This document shows, piece after piece, positions 8,761-16,178 of a DNA stretch of 48,260 bases (positions are counted from its first letter, which is position 1; the number at the start of each line of letters is the position of its first letter). The stretch lies in the NCBI GenBank assembly GCA_945861855.1, contig CAMAWG010000012.1, positions 1 through 48,260 of the forward strand, written 5' to 3'. The stretch is from Rhodoplanes serenus (GTDB taxonomy: Bacteria > Pseudomonadota > Alphaproteobacteria > Rhizobiales > Xanthobacteraceae). The notes under the pieces were generated by a model. The model made no database searches and was not told where the DNA came from. It saw only the letters and a list, made by a program, of their open reading frames with translations. The translations under genes were made by a program, and so were the position numbers.

Positions 8761-9585
8761 CTATCGCGCCTGCGACAGCTGCTCGGCGAAATGGACGATG
8801 GTCTTTCGATAGATCACCGCGCGATTCCACTCGCGCATCACCTGGAAATTGGCCGTGCCCTCGCCGAACGGCGCGCCGGCCTGCCAGCCGTTCACTTTGA
8901 GCAGATTGGCGGTCGAGGCGAGCACATCCGGCACGCTGTGGCGGAGATCGACATGGCCGTTGCCGTCGTAATCGACGCCGTACTTGATATAGGACGACGG
9001 CAGGAACTGGGTCTGCCCGAGCTCGCCGGCATAGGCGCCGATCAGGTCGCGCAGCGAGAGGTCGCCGCGCTGAAGGATTTTGAGCGCGGCCAGCAGCTCC
9101 TTCTGGAACAGATCGGTGCGGCGGCAGTCGTGCGCCATGGTCGCGACCACGCGGATCACCGGCAGCTTGCCCATGTCGCCGGAGCCGAAATCGGTCTCCA
9201 GGCCCCAGATCGCGACGATCAGATTCGGCGGCACGCCGTATTGCCGCTCGATGCGCGACAGCAGCGCCGCGTGCCGCTGCATGAGTTGCGTGGCGCGCTT
9301 GATGCGGCCGGCGGTGACGCGCGTCGCCGCGTATTCCTCGAAGCTCTTGCGAAAGGTGCCGCGCTGGCGGCGATCGAACGCCAGCACCGCCTGATCCTGG
9401 GTGACGCCGGCGAAGGCCTGGTCGATGATCTGGCGCGAAACGCCCGTCGCTGCCGCCTCGCGCGACATCGCGGCGAGGAAGACGTTGAAGTCGCCGCCGC
9501 ATTGCGCGGCGCGGGCCGGCGTGGCGAGACACAGGCCGAGCATCGCCGCGCCGCCCAGAAGCGTGATGAATTCGCGGCGCCGCAT
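8761..9585 (-). CDS. Lytic murein transglycosylase (MltB-like, SLT family)
   Basis: 274 residues from ATG 9585 (GTG 9594 in the same frame is an alternative). It starts MRRREFITLLGGAAML, a twin-arginine style export signal ending near ARA-AQ. The catalytic region shows NLIVAIWGLETDFGSGDMG, whose glutamate is the expected active acid. It is followed by GELGQTQFLPSSYIKYGVD, DGNGHVDLRHSVPDVLAS and NLLKVNGW, as in MltB transglycosylases. These enzymes cleave peptidoglycan glycan strands to 1,6-anhydro ends in the periplasm. There is no C-terminal peptidoglycan-binding domain, so this is the short form. Confidence 0.9.
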   Translation of the reverse strand: MRRREFITLLGGAAMLGLCLATPARAAQCGGDFNVFLAAMSREAAATGVSRQIIDQAFAGVTQDQAVLAFDRRQRGTFRKSFEEYAATRVTAGRIKRATQLMQRHAALLSRIERQYGVPPNLIVAIWGLETDFGSGDMGKLPVIRVVATMAHDCRRTDLFQKELLAALKILQRGDLSLRDLIGAYAGELGQTQFLPSSYIKYGVDYDGNGHVDLRHSVPDVLASTANLLKVNGWQAGAPFGEGTANFQVMREWNRAVIYRKTIVHFAEQLSQAR

Positions 9586-9601
9586 GTGCTTCACTCGGAG
9601 A

Positions 9602-9724
9602 TCACGACTTGAAGCCGGTCCCGCCGCATCGCTGACATTTCATTTTCTTGTCGCCCTGTTTGACAAGGCCCTTGCCTTCGCAATTCTTGCATTTCTTTTT
9701 CGGCTCGCCTGATTTTTTCTGCAT
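9602..9724 (-). CDS. 40-residue DnaJ-type zinc-finger miniprotein
   Basis: ATG 9724 is preceded by GGAG about six bases upstream. The product is very basic (KKSGEPKKK) and has two CxxCxGxG units, CKNCEGKG and CQRCGGTG, about 12 residues apart. That makes one four-cysteine zinc centre of the DnaJ/HSP40 central domain standing alone. Free-standing CxxCxGxG proteins may bind unfolded protein or nucleic acid. It lies 16 bases upstream of the transglycosylase start and may form an operon with it. A much longer open frame running upstream to 10894 is antisense to other genes and was rejected. Confidence 0.6.
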   Translation of the reverse strand: MQKKSGEPKKKCKNCEGKGLVKQGDKKMKCQRCGGTGFKS

Positions 9725-9872
9725 GCTCGCTCCATATCCAGGCCCGAGGCTTACTCTCCGGCCCGGACAAACGCCATCCGGCAATATGTCTCCCGCCCCG
9801 CGCCCACCCCCAAGGAACCGGGTGCTACCGCCCGGCGTTGATGCGTTTATTCCTCTTCTGGCGGAGGCTGAA

Positions 9873-10133
9873 ATGGATCGCTTTTTGGATCGTCCTTCGG
9901 ATCGTCTCAGCGGAACCGAGCAATTGATTTTTGGCGCCTTGGGCCAGGCGGTCGTCAAGTCGTGGAGCCGTTTGCCCCAGTCCGTACAGCAGGACCTGTT
10001 CGAGGAGGCCGTCACGACGCATGGCGAGCCGATGCGGCAGCAGCTTGCCGTTTTCCTGCATGACAAGCATGCCCGCACCGCCGATGCCATGAAGGCGCAG
10101 GCCCTGCGGGAGCCCGACAGCCTGGGCGGCTGA
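9873..10133 (+). CDS. Hypothetical 86-residue protein
   Basis: ATG 9873 has a strong GGAGG site 6-7 bases upstream. The frame is open to 9648 but the upstream part is Pro/Arg-rich and overlaps the zinc-finger gene on the other strand, so the short form is preferred (ATG 9786 is an alternative). The product begins MDRFLDRPSDRLSGTEQLIF and is helical, with FGALGQAVVKSWSRLPQSVQ and a later FEEAVTTHGEPMRQQLAVFL. No signal peptide, membrane helix or catalytic motif is visible, and I do not recognise a family. It converges with the alpha/beta hydrolase gene. Confidence 0.6.
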   Translation: MDRFLDRPSDRLSGTEQLIFGALGQAVVKSWSRLPQSVQQDLFEEAVTTHGEPMRQQLAVFLHDKHARTADAMKAQALREPDSLGG

Positions 10134-10146
10134 TCGCCTCGAAAAC

Positions 10147-11049
10147 CTACCGTCCCATGTGCTTGCCGATGAAGCCCAGCATGCGCTCGAAGGTGTCGCC
10201 GATCTTGGTCAGATCCGGCGAATGGCCGGGCTGGCGGTCGGTGTCGAAGTAGCACAGCTCGATGTTGCCGCCGGCCTTGCGGTAATTCTCGACGAAGCGC
10301 GGCGCCTCGGTGAGGGCCGAGCTTGAGTCCTCGTCCTTGTAGTCGTGCAGGATGTCGCCGCGGCCCTGGTGCCAGATCGCCGGCGGCAGCACGACCTTCT
10401 CGCCGCGCTCCAGGATCAGCATCGGGTTGCCCTCGGTCATGTTCTCTTCGCCGCCCCAGAACTGATGATGCTTGTCGACGATGCCCGGGGGCCATGCCGG
10501 CGGATTGGGGAGCGCACCCTGCCGCTTGGCGAAGCGGTAGCGCCCGAGCGGATTGATCACCGGCCACGACATCACCACCGCCTTCACCGTTCCATCCAGC
10601 GCGGGGGAGCCGGCCGGCAACTGGATCGACGTGTAGCGCGGATCGTGCGGCCGCATCGCGGCGAGCATCGCCAGATGGCCGCCGCTCGACTGGCCGGAGA
10701 GGCCGACGAGGTCGGGGCGGGTCTTGAGCTCCTTGGCCTTGAGCTTCACCCAGCGCACGGCGTAGTTGATGTCGGCCAGCGCCAGCGGATAGGCGCCCTC
10801 GCGCGCCGTCCGCCAGTCGAGCGAAACGACGACGACGCCGTGACCGGCCAGCCATTCGTGACGGACCTTGTCGGTGTTGCGGTCGGCAAGGCACCAGGCG
10901 CCGCCGTGCAGATCGACCAGCGCCGGGAACGGCCCCTCGCCGCGCGGCTTGAACACCTTCGCCAGGAACGGCTTGTCGCCGTGGCGGAGATACTCGACGT
11001 CCTGCACATCGAACTCGTGGGTCCTGGCGTCCGCGGTTTTCGCATCCAT
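10147..11049 (-). CDS. Alpha/beta hydrolase (acetyl-esterase/kynurenine-formamidase-like)
   Basis: 300 residues from ATG 11049. It has the HGGAW oxyanion-hole motif (LVDLHGGAWCLADR), a nucleophile elbow GLSGQSSGGHLAML (GxSxG with central Ser), a likely acid residue in the GRGDILHDYKD region, and a C-terminal HSPD segment providing the histidine. This matches the HSL-type/Aes esterase group of serine hydrolases, probably cytoplasmic. The open frame extends upstream to 11187, but the preferred start gives the usual family length. It diverges from the Bug receptor at 11210 with about 160 bases between them, so the two may share a control region. Substrate not deducible. Confidence 0.85.
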   Translation of the reverse strand: MDAKTADARTHEFDVQDVEYLRHGDKPFLAKVFKPRGEGPFPALVDLHGGAWCLADRNTDKVRHEWLAGHGVVVVSLDWRTAREGAYPLALADINYAVRWVKLKAKELKTRPDLVGLSGQSSGGHLAMLAAMRPHDPRYTSIQLPAGSPALDGTVKAVVMSWPVINPLGRYRFAKRQGALPNPPAWPPGIVDKHHQFWGGEENMTEGNPMLILERGEKVVLPPAIWHQGRGDILHDYKDEDSSSALTEAPRFVENYRKAGGNIELCYFDTDRQPGHSPDLTKIGDTFERMLGFIGKHMGR

Positions 11050-11209
11050 GGGGGCACTCGCTTCCGGCGTTGGGATGCCCCGATCTTCGCGCTTTTGGAG
11101 GCCGCCTACAACCCGCGCCGGACCATTCGGCCGCAGCCGGAAGCGTTGTGTTTCGGCAGCGAAATGCTTAGCGTTCCAGCCAATCAATCAACACCACCGG
11201 GGAAACGTC

Positions 11210-12178
11210 ATGCCTGTTCTCAAGTCCTTCGTTGCCGCCGCCTTGGCCCTTCTGGGAACCTCGCTGATCGCGCCCGCGGAGGCGCAGAACTGGCCGACCC
11301 GCACGGTGAAGCTGATCGTGCCGTTCGGTCCGGGCGCCGGCGCCGACATCGGCGCGCGGCTGTTCGCCGAAAAGCTCACCGCCCGATGGGGCCAGCCAGT
11401 GGTGATCGAGAACAAGCCGGGCGGCAACAGTCTCGTCGCCATCACCGCCTTCCTGGGCGCCAATGACGATCACGTCCTGCTGTTCGGGCCGTCCGGCAAC
11501 TTCACGGTGCATCCGTTCATCTACGATAAGCTGTCCTACAATCCGCAGGATCTGGTCCCGATCCTGCGCGCCTCCAACACCATCCTCGCGCTCGCGGTGA
11601 AGAAGGACGCGCCCTACAGCAACATGAAGGAGTTCACCGAGGCCGCGCGCAAGGCGCCGGGCAAGTTCAGCTCGGGCCTGGTGCAGGGCATCACCGAGTT
11701 CACCTTCTGGGGCTATTTGTATCACGAGAAGCTGGACATCAAGCAGGTGCCCTACCGCGACATCAACGTCGCGCCGGTCGATCTCGGCGAGGACCGCATC
11801 CAGGTGGTGATGTCGTCGTATGCGATCGTGCAGCCGCAGATCAATGCCGGGCGGATCAAGGCCCTTATCGTGAACGGCAAGACCCGCGCGCCGGCCGTGC
11901 CGGACATCCCGACTGCGCGCGAGAGCGGGTTTCCGTCGCTCGAAGTCGAGGGTCTGGTCGGCCTGTTCGGGCTCAAGACCATGCCGGACGCGCTGAAGGA
12001 CAAGATCGCGGCAGACTTCAAAGCCGCCGCCGCCGACGGCAGCATCGCCGACCGGCTCAAGGCCACCGGCCAGGTCATCAATGTCGGGGGCCCGAAGGAA
12101 TTCGCGGCCGCCATCGCCGAACAGAGCGCCAACATCGCGGCGGTGGTGAAGGCGATCAACTTCAAGCCGAAGAATTAG
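11210..12178 (+). CDS. Bug/TctC family substrate-binding protein (divergent subgroup)
   Basis: 322 residues from ATG 11210, with GGGGAAACG-type upstream spacing and a signal peptide ending APAEA-QN. Bug signatures are KLIVPFGPGAGADIGARLF, GQPVVIENKPGGNSLVAI and QVPYRDINVAPVDLGEDRIQ, plus VPDIPTARESGFPSLE. The segment GANDDHVLLFGPSG replaces the canonical PDGYTLL stretch, as in the receptor at 43124; the two proteins also share DLGE-RI and closely similar N-terminal halves. It is followed by another Bug gene after a palindromic repeat. Periplasmic carboxylate receptor by family; ligand unknown. Confidence 0.93.
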   Translation: MPVLKSFVAAALALLGTSLIAPAEAQNWPTRTVKLIVPFGPGAGADIGARLFAEKLTARWGQPVVIENKPGGNSLVAITAFLGANDDHVLLFGPSGNFTVHPFIYDKLSYNPQDLVPILRASNTILALAVKKDAPYSNMKEFTEAARKAPGKFSSGLVQGITEFTFWGYLYHEKLDIKQVPYRDINVAPVDLGEDRIQVVMSSYAIVQPQINAGRIKALIVNGKTRAPAVPDIPTARESGFPSLEVEGLVGLFGLKTMPDALKDKIAADFKAAAADGSIADRLKATGQVINVGGPKEFAAAIAEQSANIAAVVKAINFKPKN

Positions 12179-12210
12179 AGTGCATCTTTTGGCTTCGTCC
12201 GAACCCCTCG

Positions 12211-12243
12211 TCGTCATGCCCGGCTTTATGCCGGCCATGACGA
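12211..12243. repeat. Rhizobiales-type palindromic intergenic repeat (GTCATGCCCGGC class)
   Basis: Outer arms TCGTCATG (12211-12218) and CATGACGA (12236-12243) are perfectly complementary, with inner arms CCGGC (12220-12224) and GCCGG (12230-12234). It lies between two Bug genes and can fold into a strong RNA or DNA hairpin. A related start, CGTCATGGCCGGGCTTGTC, appears at 48219-48237. Confidence 0.8.
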
Positions 12244-12259
12244 GTTGTGAGGACATGCC

Positions 12260-13219
12260 ATGATTGGAAGGAGAGCGTTCATCGCGGCGACTTGCGCTCT
12301 GGCGCTCGCAGGCCCCGCCCACGCGCAATCCTATCCCGCGCGGGTCATCAAGCTCGTCGTGCCGTTTACGCCGGGCTCGCCCAACGACGTGATGGCGCGG
12401 CTGCTGACGCAACATCTTTCGCCCCGGCTCGGCCAGCCGATCATCATCGACAACAAGCCGGGCGGCGGCACGAGCATCGGCACCAAGCTCGCCGCAGCCG
12501 CGGAGCCGGACGGCTATACGCTCTTGTTCATCAGTTCGGCCATCGTCATCGACCCGGCGATGAAGCAGATCGCCTACGATCCGCTCAAGGACTTCGCGCC
12601 GATCGCAACCGTGAACACCACGGCCTGGCTGATCGCCGTGTCGCCGTCCCTGCCGGTCAAGACGATGGCGGAATTCGTCTCCTACTCAAAAGCGCATCCC
12701 GGCACGATCAATTTTGCCGCGACCCAGGGGACAGCGGCGATCCTGGTCGCGGAGAGATTCAAGCAGCTCAGCGCCGCCGACCTGTTCATCATTCCGTACA
12801 AGGGAGGCGCCGCGGCCCTGCCCGACTTCCTCGGCGGGCGCATCCAGGTGCTGAATCCGACGCCATCGACGTCGCTTCCGCTCATCCGCGACGGCAAGAT
12901 GCGGGCGCTCCTGATCACCAGCCCCACCCGCAGCCCGGAGCTGCCGGACGTGCCGACCGCGCGCGAGGTCGGCCTGCCGGACCTGACGCTGGAGTTCTGG
13001 GCGGGAGTCCTCGCGCCGGCCGGCACGCCGCCGGAGATCGTCGGCAAGCTGAATGCCGCGATCAACGACACGCTGCGCTCGCCGGAGATGAAGGACGCCA
13101 TGACCAAGCTCGGCATGGACGCCAAGATCGGCTCGCCGCAGGATTACGCGAAGTTCATCGCCGACGAGATTCCGCGCTGGACCGCGATCGTGAAATCGAC
13201 CGGCATCAAGGCCCAGTGA
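12260..13219 (+). CDS. Bug/TctC family tripartite tricarboxylate transporter substrate-binding protein
   Basis: 319 residues beginning MIGRRAFIAATCALALAGPA, a signal peptide with twin-arginine character and cleavage near AHA-QS. Classical Bug motifs are VIKLVVPFTPGSPNDVMARL, GQPIIIDNKPGGGTSIGT, EPDGYTLLFISS, IIPYKGGAAALPDFLGGRIQ and LPDVPTAREVGLPDLT. It follows the previous Bug gene by 81 bases, separated by a palindromic repeat, and precedes the flavin monooxygenase. The two receptors and the hydroxylase may form a small uptake-and-hydroxylation unit for an aromatic acid, which is an inference from order and direction. Confidence 0.93.
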   Translation: MIGRRAFIAATCALALAGPAHAQSYPARVIKLVVPFTPGSPNDVMARLLTQHLSPRLGQPIIIDNKPGGGTSIGTKLAAAAEPDGYTLLFISSAIVIDPAMKQIAYDPLKDFAPIATVNTTAWLIAVSPSLPVKTMAEFVSYSKAHPGTINFAATQGTAAILVAERFKQLSAADLFIIPYKGGAAALPDFLGGRIQVLNPTPSTSLPLIRDGKMRALLITSPTRSPELPDVPTAREVGLPDLTLEFWAGVLAPAGTPPEIVGKLNAAINDTLRSPEMKDAMTKLGMDAKIGSPQDYAKFIADEIPRWTAIVKSTGIKAQ

Positions 13220-13232
13220 CAAATCCATCAAC

Positions 13233-13290
13233 GTCATTCCGGAAGCCGAGCGAAGCGAGGCTTCGCGCCACCGGCGCGCCCTGGAATGAC
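13233..13290. repeat. Palindromic repeat (GTCATTCC...GGAATGAC class)
   Basis: A 58-bp element with perfect 8-bp outer arms GTCATTCC (13233-13240) and GGAATGAC (13283-13290). It contains inner hairpins GAAGCC/GGCTTC (13242-13247, 13259-13264) and GCGCC/GGCGC. Its right arm contains the first possible ATG (13286) of the downstream monooxygenase. Confidence 0.8.
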
Positions 13291-13303
13291 AGTGGAGAGG
13301 CGT

Positions 13304-14503
13304 GTGCCTGACAACAACAAGATCGTCATCATCGGCGGCGGCATCGGCGGACTGGCCGCCGCGCTGGCGCTGCTCAAGCACGGGTTCGACGTCGAGGTCC
13401 ACGAGCAGGCGGCCGAGCTCAAGGAGGTCGGCGCCGGAATCCAGATCAGCTCCAACGGCACCCGCGTGCTCTATGCGCTGGGGTTGGAAGACGCGCTCAA
13501 GCGCGTCCAGGTGCTGCCGTCGGGGCGGGTGATCCGCCACTGGAGCACCGGGGAGACCTGGAACTGGTTCGATCTCGGAGCGACGACGGCGCAACGCTAC
13601 GGCACGCCGCACGTCATGCTGCACCGGGGCGATCTGCATGGCCTCCTCGCCGAGGCAGTGCGCGCGGAGAAGCCAGACGCGGTGAAGCTCGGCCGGCGCT
13701 GCACCAGCGTCAGCACGGAGGACGGCCACGCCGAGGTGCGGTTCGAGGACGGCGACACCGTGCGCGCGGCCTATGTCATCGGCGCCGATGGCATCCACTC
13801 CAAGGTTCGCGCCGAGCTGTTCGGCGCCGACAAGCCGATTTTCACCGGCGCCGTCGCCTGGCGCGGTTTGGTGCCGATGGAGAGCTTGCCTGAGCGTCTG
13901 CAACAGATGCAGGGCGTCAACTGGCTCGGGCCGCACGGCCACGTCCTGCACTATCCGGTGCGGCGCGGCGAGATCATGAATTTCATCAGTTTCGTCGAGC
14001 GCGACGACTGGCAGATCGAGTCCTGGGTGACGCAGGGCACGAAGGACGAGCTCGCCAACGATTTTCGCGGCTGGCACGCCGACGTGCACGAGATCGTCTC
14101 GCGGATCGAGACGCCCTACAAATGGGCGATGATGGTGCGCGGCCCGATGGCGCGCTGGAGCCGCGGCCGCGTCACGCTCTTGGGCGACGCCTGCCATCCG
14201 ACCCTGCCGTTCCTCGGCCAGGGCGGCGTGATGGCGATCGAGGACGGCTATATCGTCGCGGCGTGCCTGGCGAAGCACTTCGACGATCCCGCCACCGCGT
14301 TCGCGCGCTACGAGGACATCCGCCGCGAGCGCACCGCCACGGTGGTGCGCAAGTCCCACGAGAACCGCAAATCGGCGTTCAGCCCGGCGCTGGGCGATCC
14401 GAGCGCCGTCGCGGCCGAAGTCGCGCGCGAATGGCAGCAGGAGCGCGTGCGCGAGCGCATGGAATGGCTCTACGCCTATGACGCCACGGCGGTGGCGGTG
14501 TAG
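13304..14503 (+). CDS. FAD-dependent aromatic monooxygenase (salicylate/3-hydroxybenzoate hydroxylase type)
   Basis: About 400 residues. It has the class A flavoprotein hydroxylase motifs in order: [20 protein letters not shown] (Rossmann GxGxxG), [14 protein letters not shown] (DG motif), and [20 protein letters not shown] (GD motif, FAD ribityl contact). Such enzymes use NAD(P)H and O2 to hydroxylate aromatic acids in the cytoplasm. GTG 13304 was chosen because GGAGAGG precedes it; ATG 13286 in the same frame lies inside the palindromic repeat and has no ribosome site. It follows two Bug receptors, which could supply the aromatic acid. The precise substrate (salicylate, 6-hydroxynicotinate, 3-hydroxybenzoate) cannot be decided. 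Confidence 0.9.
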   Translation: MPDNNKIVIIGGGIGGLAAALALLKHGFDVEVHEQAAELKEVGAGIQISSNGTRVLYALGLEDALKRVQVLPSGRVIRHWSTGETWNWFDLGATTAQRYGTPHVMLHRGDLHGLLAEAVRAEKPDAVKLGRRCTSVSTEDGHAEVRFEDGDTVRAAYVIGADGIHSKVRAELFGADKPIFTGAVAWRGLVPMESLPERLQQMQGVNWLGPHGHVLHYPVRRGEIMNFISFVERDDWQIESWVTQGTKDELANDFRGWHADVHEIVSRIETPYKWAMMVRGPMARWSRGRVTLLGDACHPTLPFLGQGGVMAIEDGYIVAACLAKHFDDPATAFARYEDIRRERTATVVRKSHENRKSAFSPALGDPSAVAAEVAREWQQERVRERMEWLYAYDATAVAV

Positions 14504-14624
14504 CGCACGCGGACGAACTCCCCGCTCTTCCGTCGCACCCTGTGGCCATCCCGCACTGCCCCATCCGCTGCGAATCAGTTAGAGGGCCGTCCTGCTCGGA
14601 CTCGCGACGACAGGAAACCGGCAC

Positions 14625-15200
14625 ATGGAAGTTTCCACTGGAACGACCACTGTCGCGTCATCGGCCCAAACGCAGCGTTTTCAAGATCAACGCACACCGG
14701 AAAAGCTCCAGGCCGACGTGCCGGCGATCGTCGCGCCGGGCCCGTGGATTGCCTTCGGCACGCTGCCGTTCGGCTTCGCCTTTGATGAGCTGCATCGGTT
14801 CGGTGCGCTCGCCCAGGTGCCGTCCTGGTATCGCTACGGAGCCGCCGCGGCTCTGATCCTGCTGGGCGGCTGGTACATCCTTCGCGCCAACATGGTCTTC
14901 CACCGTGCGGAAACGCCGTTCCAGCCGTGGCGGCCAGCCCGCACCATCGCCGCGCAGGACATCTACGCCCGCACCCGCAATCCGATGTACCAGGGCTTCA
15001 TCATGCTGGTGCTCGGCACTGCCGTGCTGTTCCGCTCCGACTGGTCGGTGCTGTTCATGATGCCCGCCGCGATGCTGATCCATTACGGCGTGGTGTTGCG
15101 CGAGGAGAGCTATCTGGAGCGCCGGTTCGGCGACAGCTATTGCAGCTACATGGCCGCGGTGCCGCGCTACGGCTGGCCGTTCAGCCGCTTTGGCGCATGA
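14625..15200 (+). CDS. Isoprenylcysteine carboxyl methyltransferase (ICMT)-family membrane protein
   Basis: 191 residues from ATG 14625 with AGGAAA upstream. The first 45 residues are soluble, followed by about four hydrophobic helices (for example YGAAAALILLGGWYIL and GFIMLVLGTAVLF). The ICMT/PEMT-type signature is clear: YARTRNPMYQG, then LREESYLERRFGDSYCSYMA and VPRYGWP. Proteins of this family methylate small molecules, lipids or isoprenoid thiols in the membrane using S-adenosylmethionine; bacterial substrates are mostly unknown. Its stop codon TGA (15198-15200) lies within the left arm of a palindromic repeat. Confidence 0.88.
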   Translation: MEVSTGTTTVASSAQTQRFQDQRTPEKLQADVPAIVAPGPWIAFGTLPFGFAFDELHRFGALAQVPSWYRYGAAAALILLGGWYILRANMVFHRAETPFQPWRPARTIAAQDIYARTRNPMYQGFIMLVLGTAVLFRSDWSVLFMMPAAMLIHYGVVLREESYLERRFGDSYCSYMAAVPRYGWPFSRFGA

Positions 15201-15241
15201 TCTGATCCGAAAACCGGTTCCCACTTTTCGGGATCATGCGC
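15193..15241. repeat. Palindromic repeat (GCATGATC...GATCATGC class)
   Basis: Perfect 10-bp arms GCGCATGATC (15193-15202) and GATCATGCGC (15232-15241) enclose a second near-palindrome TCCGAAAA...TTTTCGGGA around CCGGTTCCCAC. This element type is, to my knowledge, widely dispersed in Bradyrhizobium-group genomes. Here it overlaps the 3' end of the ICMT-like gene and abuts the converging amidohydrolase, so it may also act as a bidirectional transcription stop. Confidence 0.85.
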
Positions 15242-15248
15242 ACTTCTC

Positions 15249-16130
15249 TCAAGGCCGATCGAAGCCGTAGAGCCGCTCGGCGTTGTCCACCAGGATGCGC
15301 TTTCGCACCGCTTCGTCCGGCACCCAGACCGCGATCTGATCGACCAGATCGCCGTCGTTCGGCATCGTCGTCTCCAGCAGCACATGGGGCCAGTCCGAGC
15401 CCCACACCAGGCGCTCGGGCGCGGCCGCCACGAGCGCATGCGCGAACGGCGCAATGTCGCCGTAGGGCGGCTCTTGCTGCGAGGTGCGGTAGGGCGCCGA
15501 TAGTTTCGACTAGCCGCGGCCCGACTTGAGCAGGCGGATCAACGCCTGGAAGCCCGGCGCGTTGACGCCCTTCTTCGGATCGGGGCGGCCCATGTGGTCG
15601 ATCACCACCTCGGTCGGGAAACTGCCGAGGAAGGTGTCGATGTCGGGATGGTCCTCGACGTCGAGCAGGAACTGCACATGCCAGCCGAAATCCTTCACGC
15701 GCTCGGCGAGCTTGCGCGCCACCTCGAACGACAGGCCGGTCTTGGCGGTGCGGTTGACGCGGAAGCCGCGCACGCCCGCCTCCGCCAGATCGCGCAACTC
15801 GCGATCGGTGATGCTCTCGCCGATCAGCGCGATGGCGCGGAGCCGTTGCGGATGCGCCTTGATCGCATCGACGATGAAGCGGTTGTCGGGGCCGTAGAGG
15901 CCGGTCTGCACCATCACGCCGCGCTCGAAGCCCGTCGTATCGAGCATGGCGAGGTAGTGCTCCAGGTATACCGGCGGCGGCGTGTAGAGGCGGTTGGCGG
16001 CCCAGGGATACTTGTCGCGCGGCCCGAACACATGGCAGTGGCAGTCGGCCGACTTCGGCGGCAGCTTCAGCTTCGGCTTGCGCACGTCGAGATGCGGGCC
16101 GGCGCACATGGCGGGGTCGGCTGGCGACAT
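15249..16130 (-). pseudogene. Amidohydrolase (2-pyrone-4,6-dicarboxylate lactonase-like) interrupted by an in-frame amber codon
   Basis: A 294-codon gene whose reading frame is intact except for TAG at 15510-15512 (codon 207). Upstream of it, 206 residues show the metal-binding ADCHCHVFGP motif (HxH), RGFRVNRTAK and VVIDHMGRPDPKKG. Downstream, in the same frame, come SKLSAPYRTSQQEPPYGD, LVWGSDWPHVLLET and DNAERLYGFDRP, which carry the catalytic Asp of WGSDWPH. In this family the position usually reads W-V-K-L-S, so a single TGG to TAG change explains the stop. The truncated product would lack the active-site Asp, so I call it a pseudogene; a sequencing error or rare read-through remain possible. 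The family hydrolyses PDC or related lactones in aromatic degradation. Confidence 0.8.
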
Positions 16131-16178
16131 TTTACGCCTGTTCCACTCTTCCGATATTGTTGGCGAGGGCGGCTGGAT

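Noticed and set aside
9786-9872. Longer N-terminus for the 86-residue hypothetical protein
   Set aside because: The extension is Pro/Arg-rich with no ribosome site, while ATG 9873 has a strong GGAGG.
15181-16107. An uninterrupted minus-strand frame across the amidohydrolase amber codon
   Set aside because: It is a different frame with Arg/Ala-rich composition and no family motifs; the amidohydrolase motifs lie in the interrupted frame.
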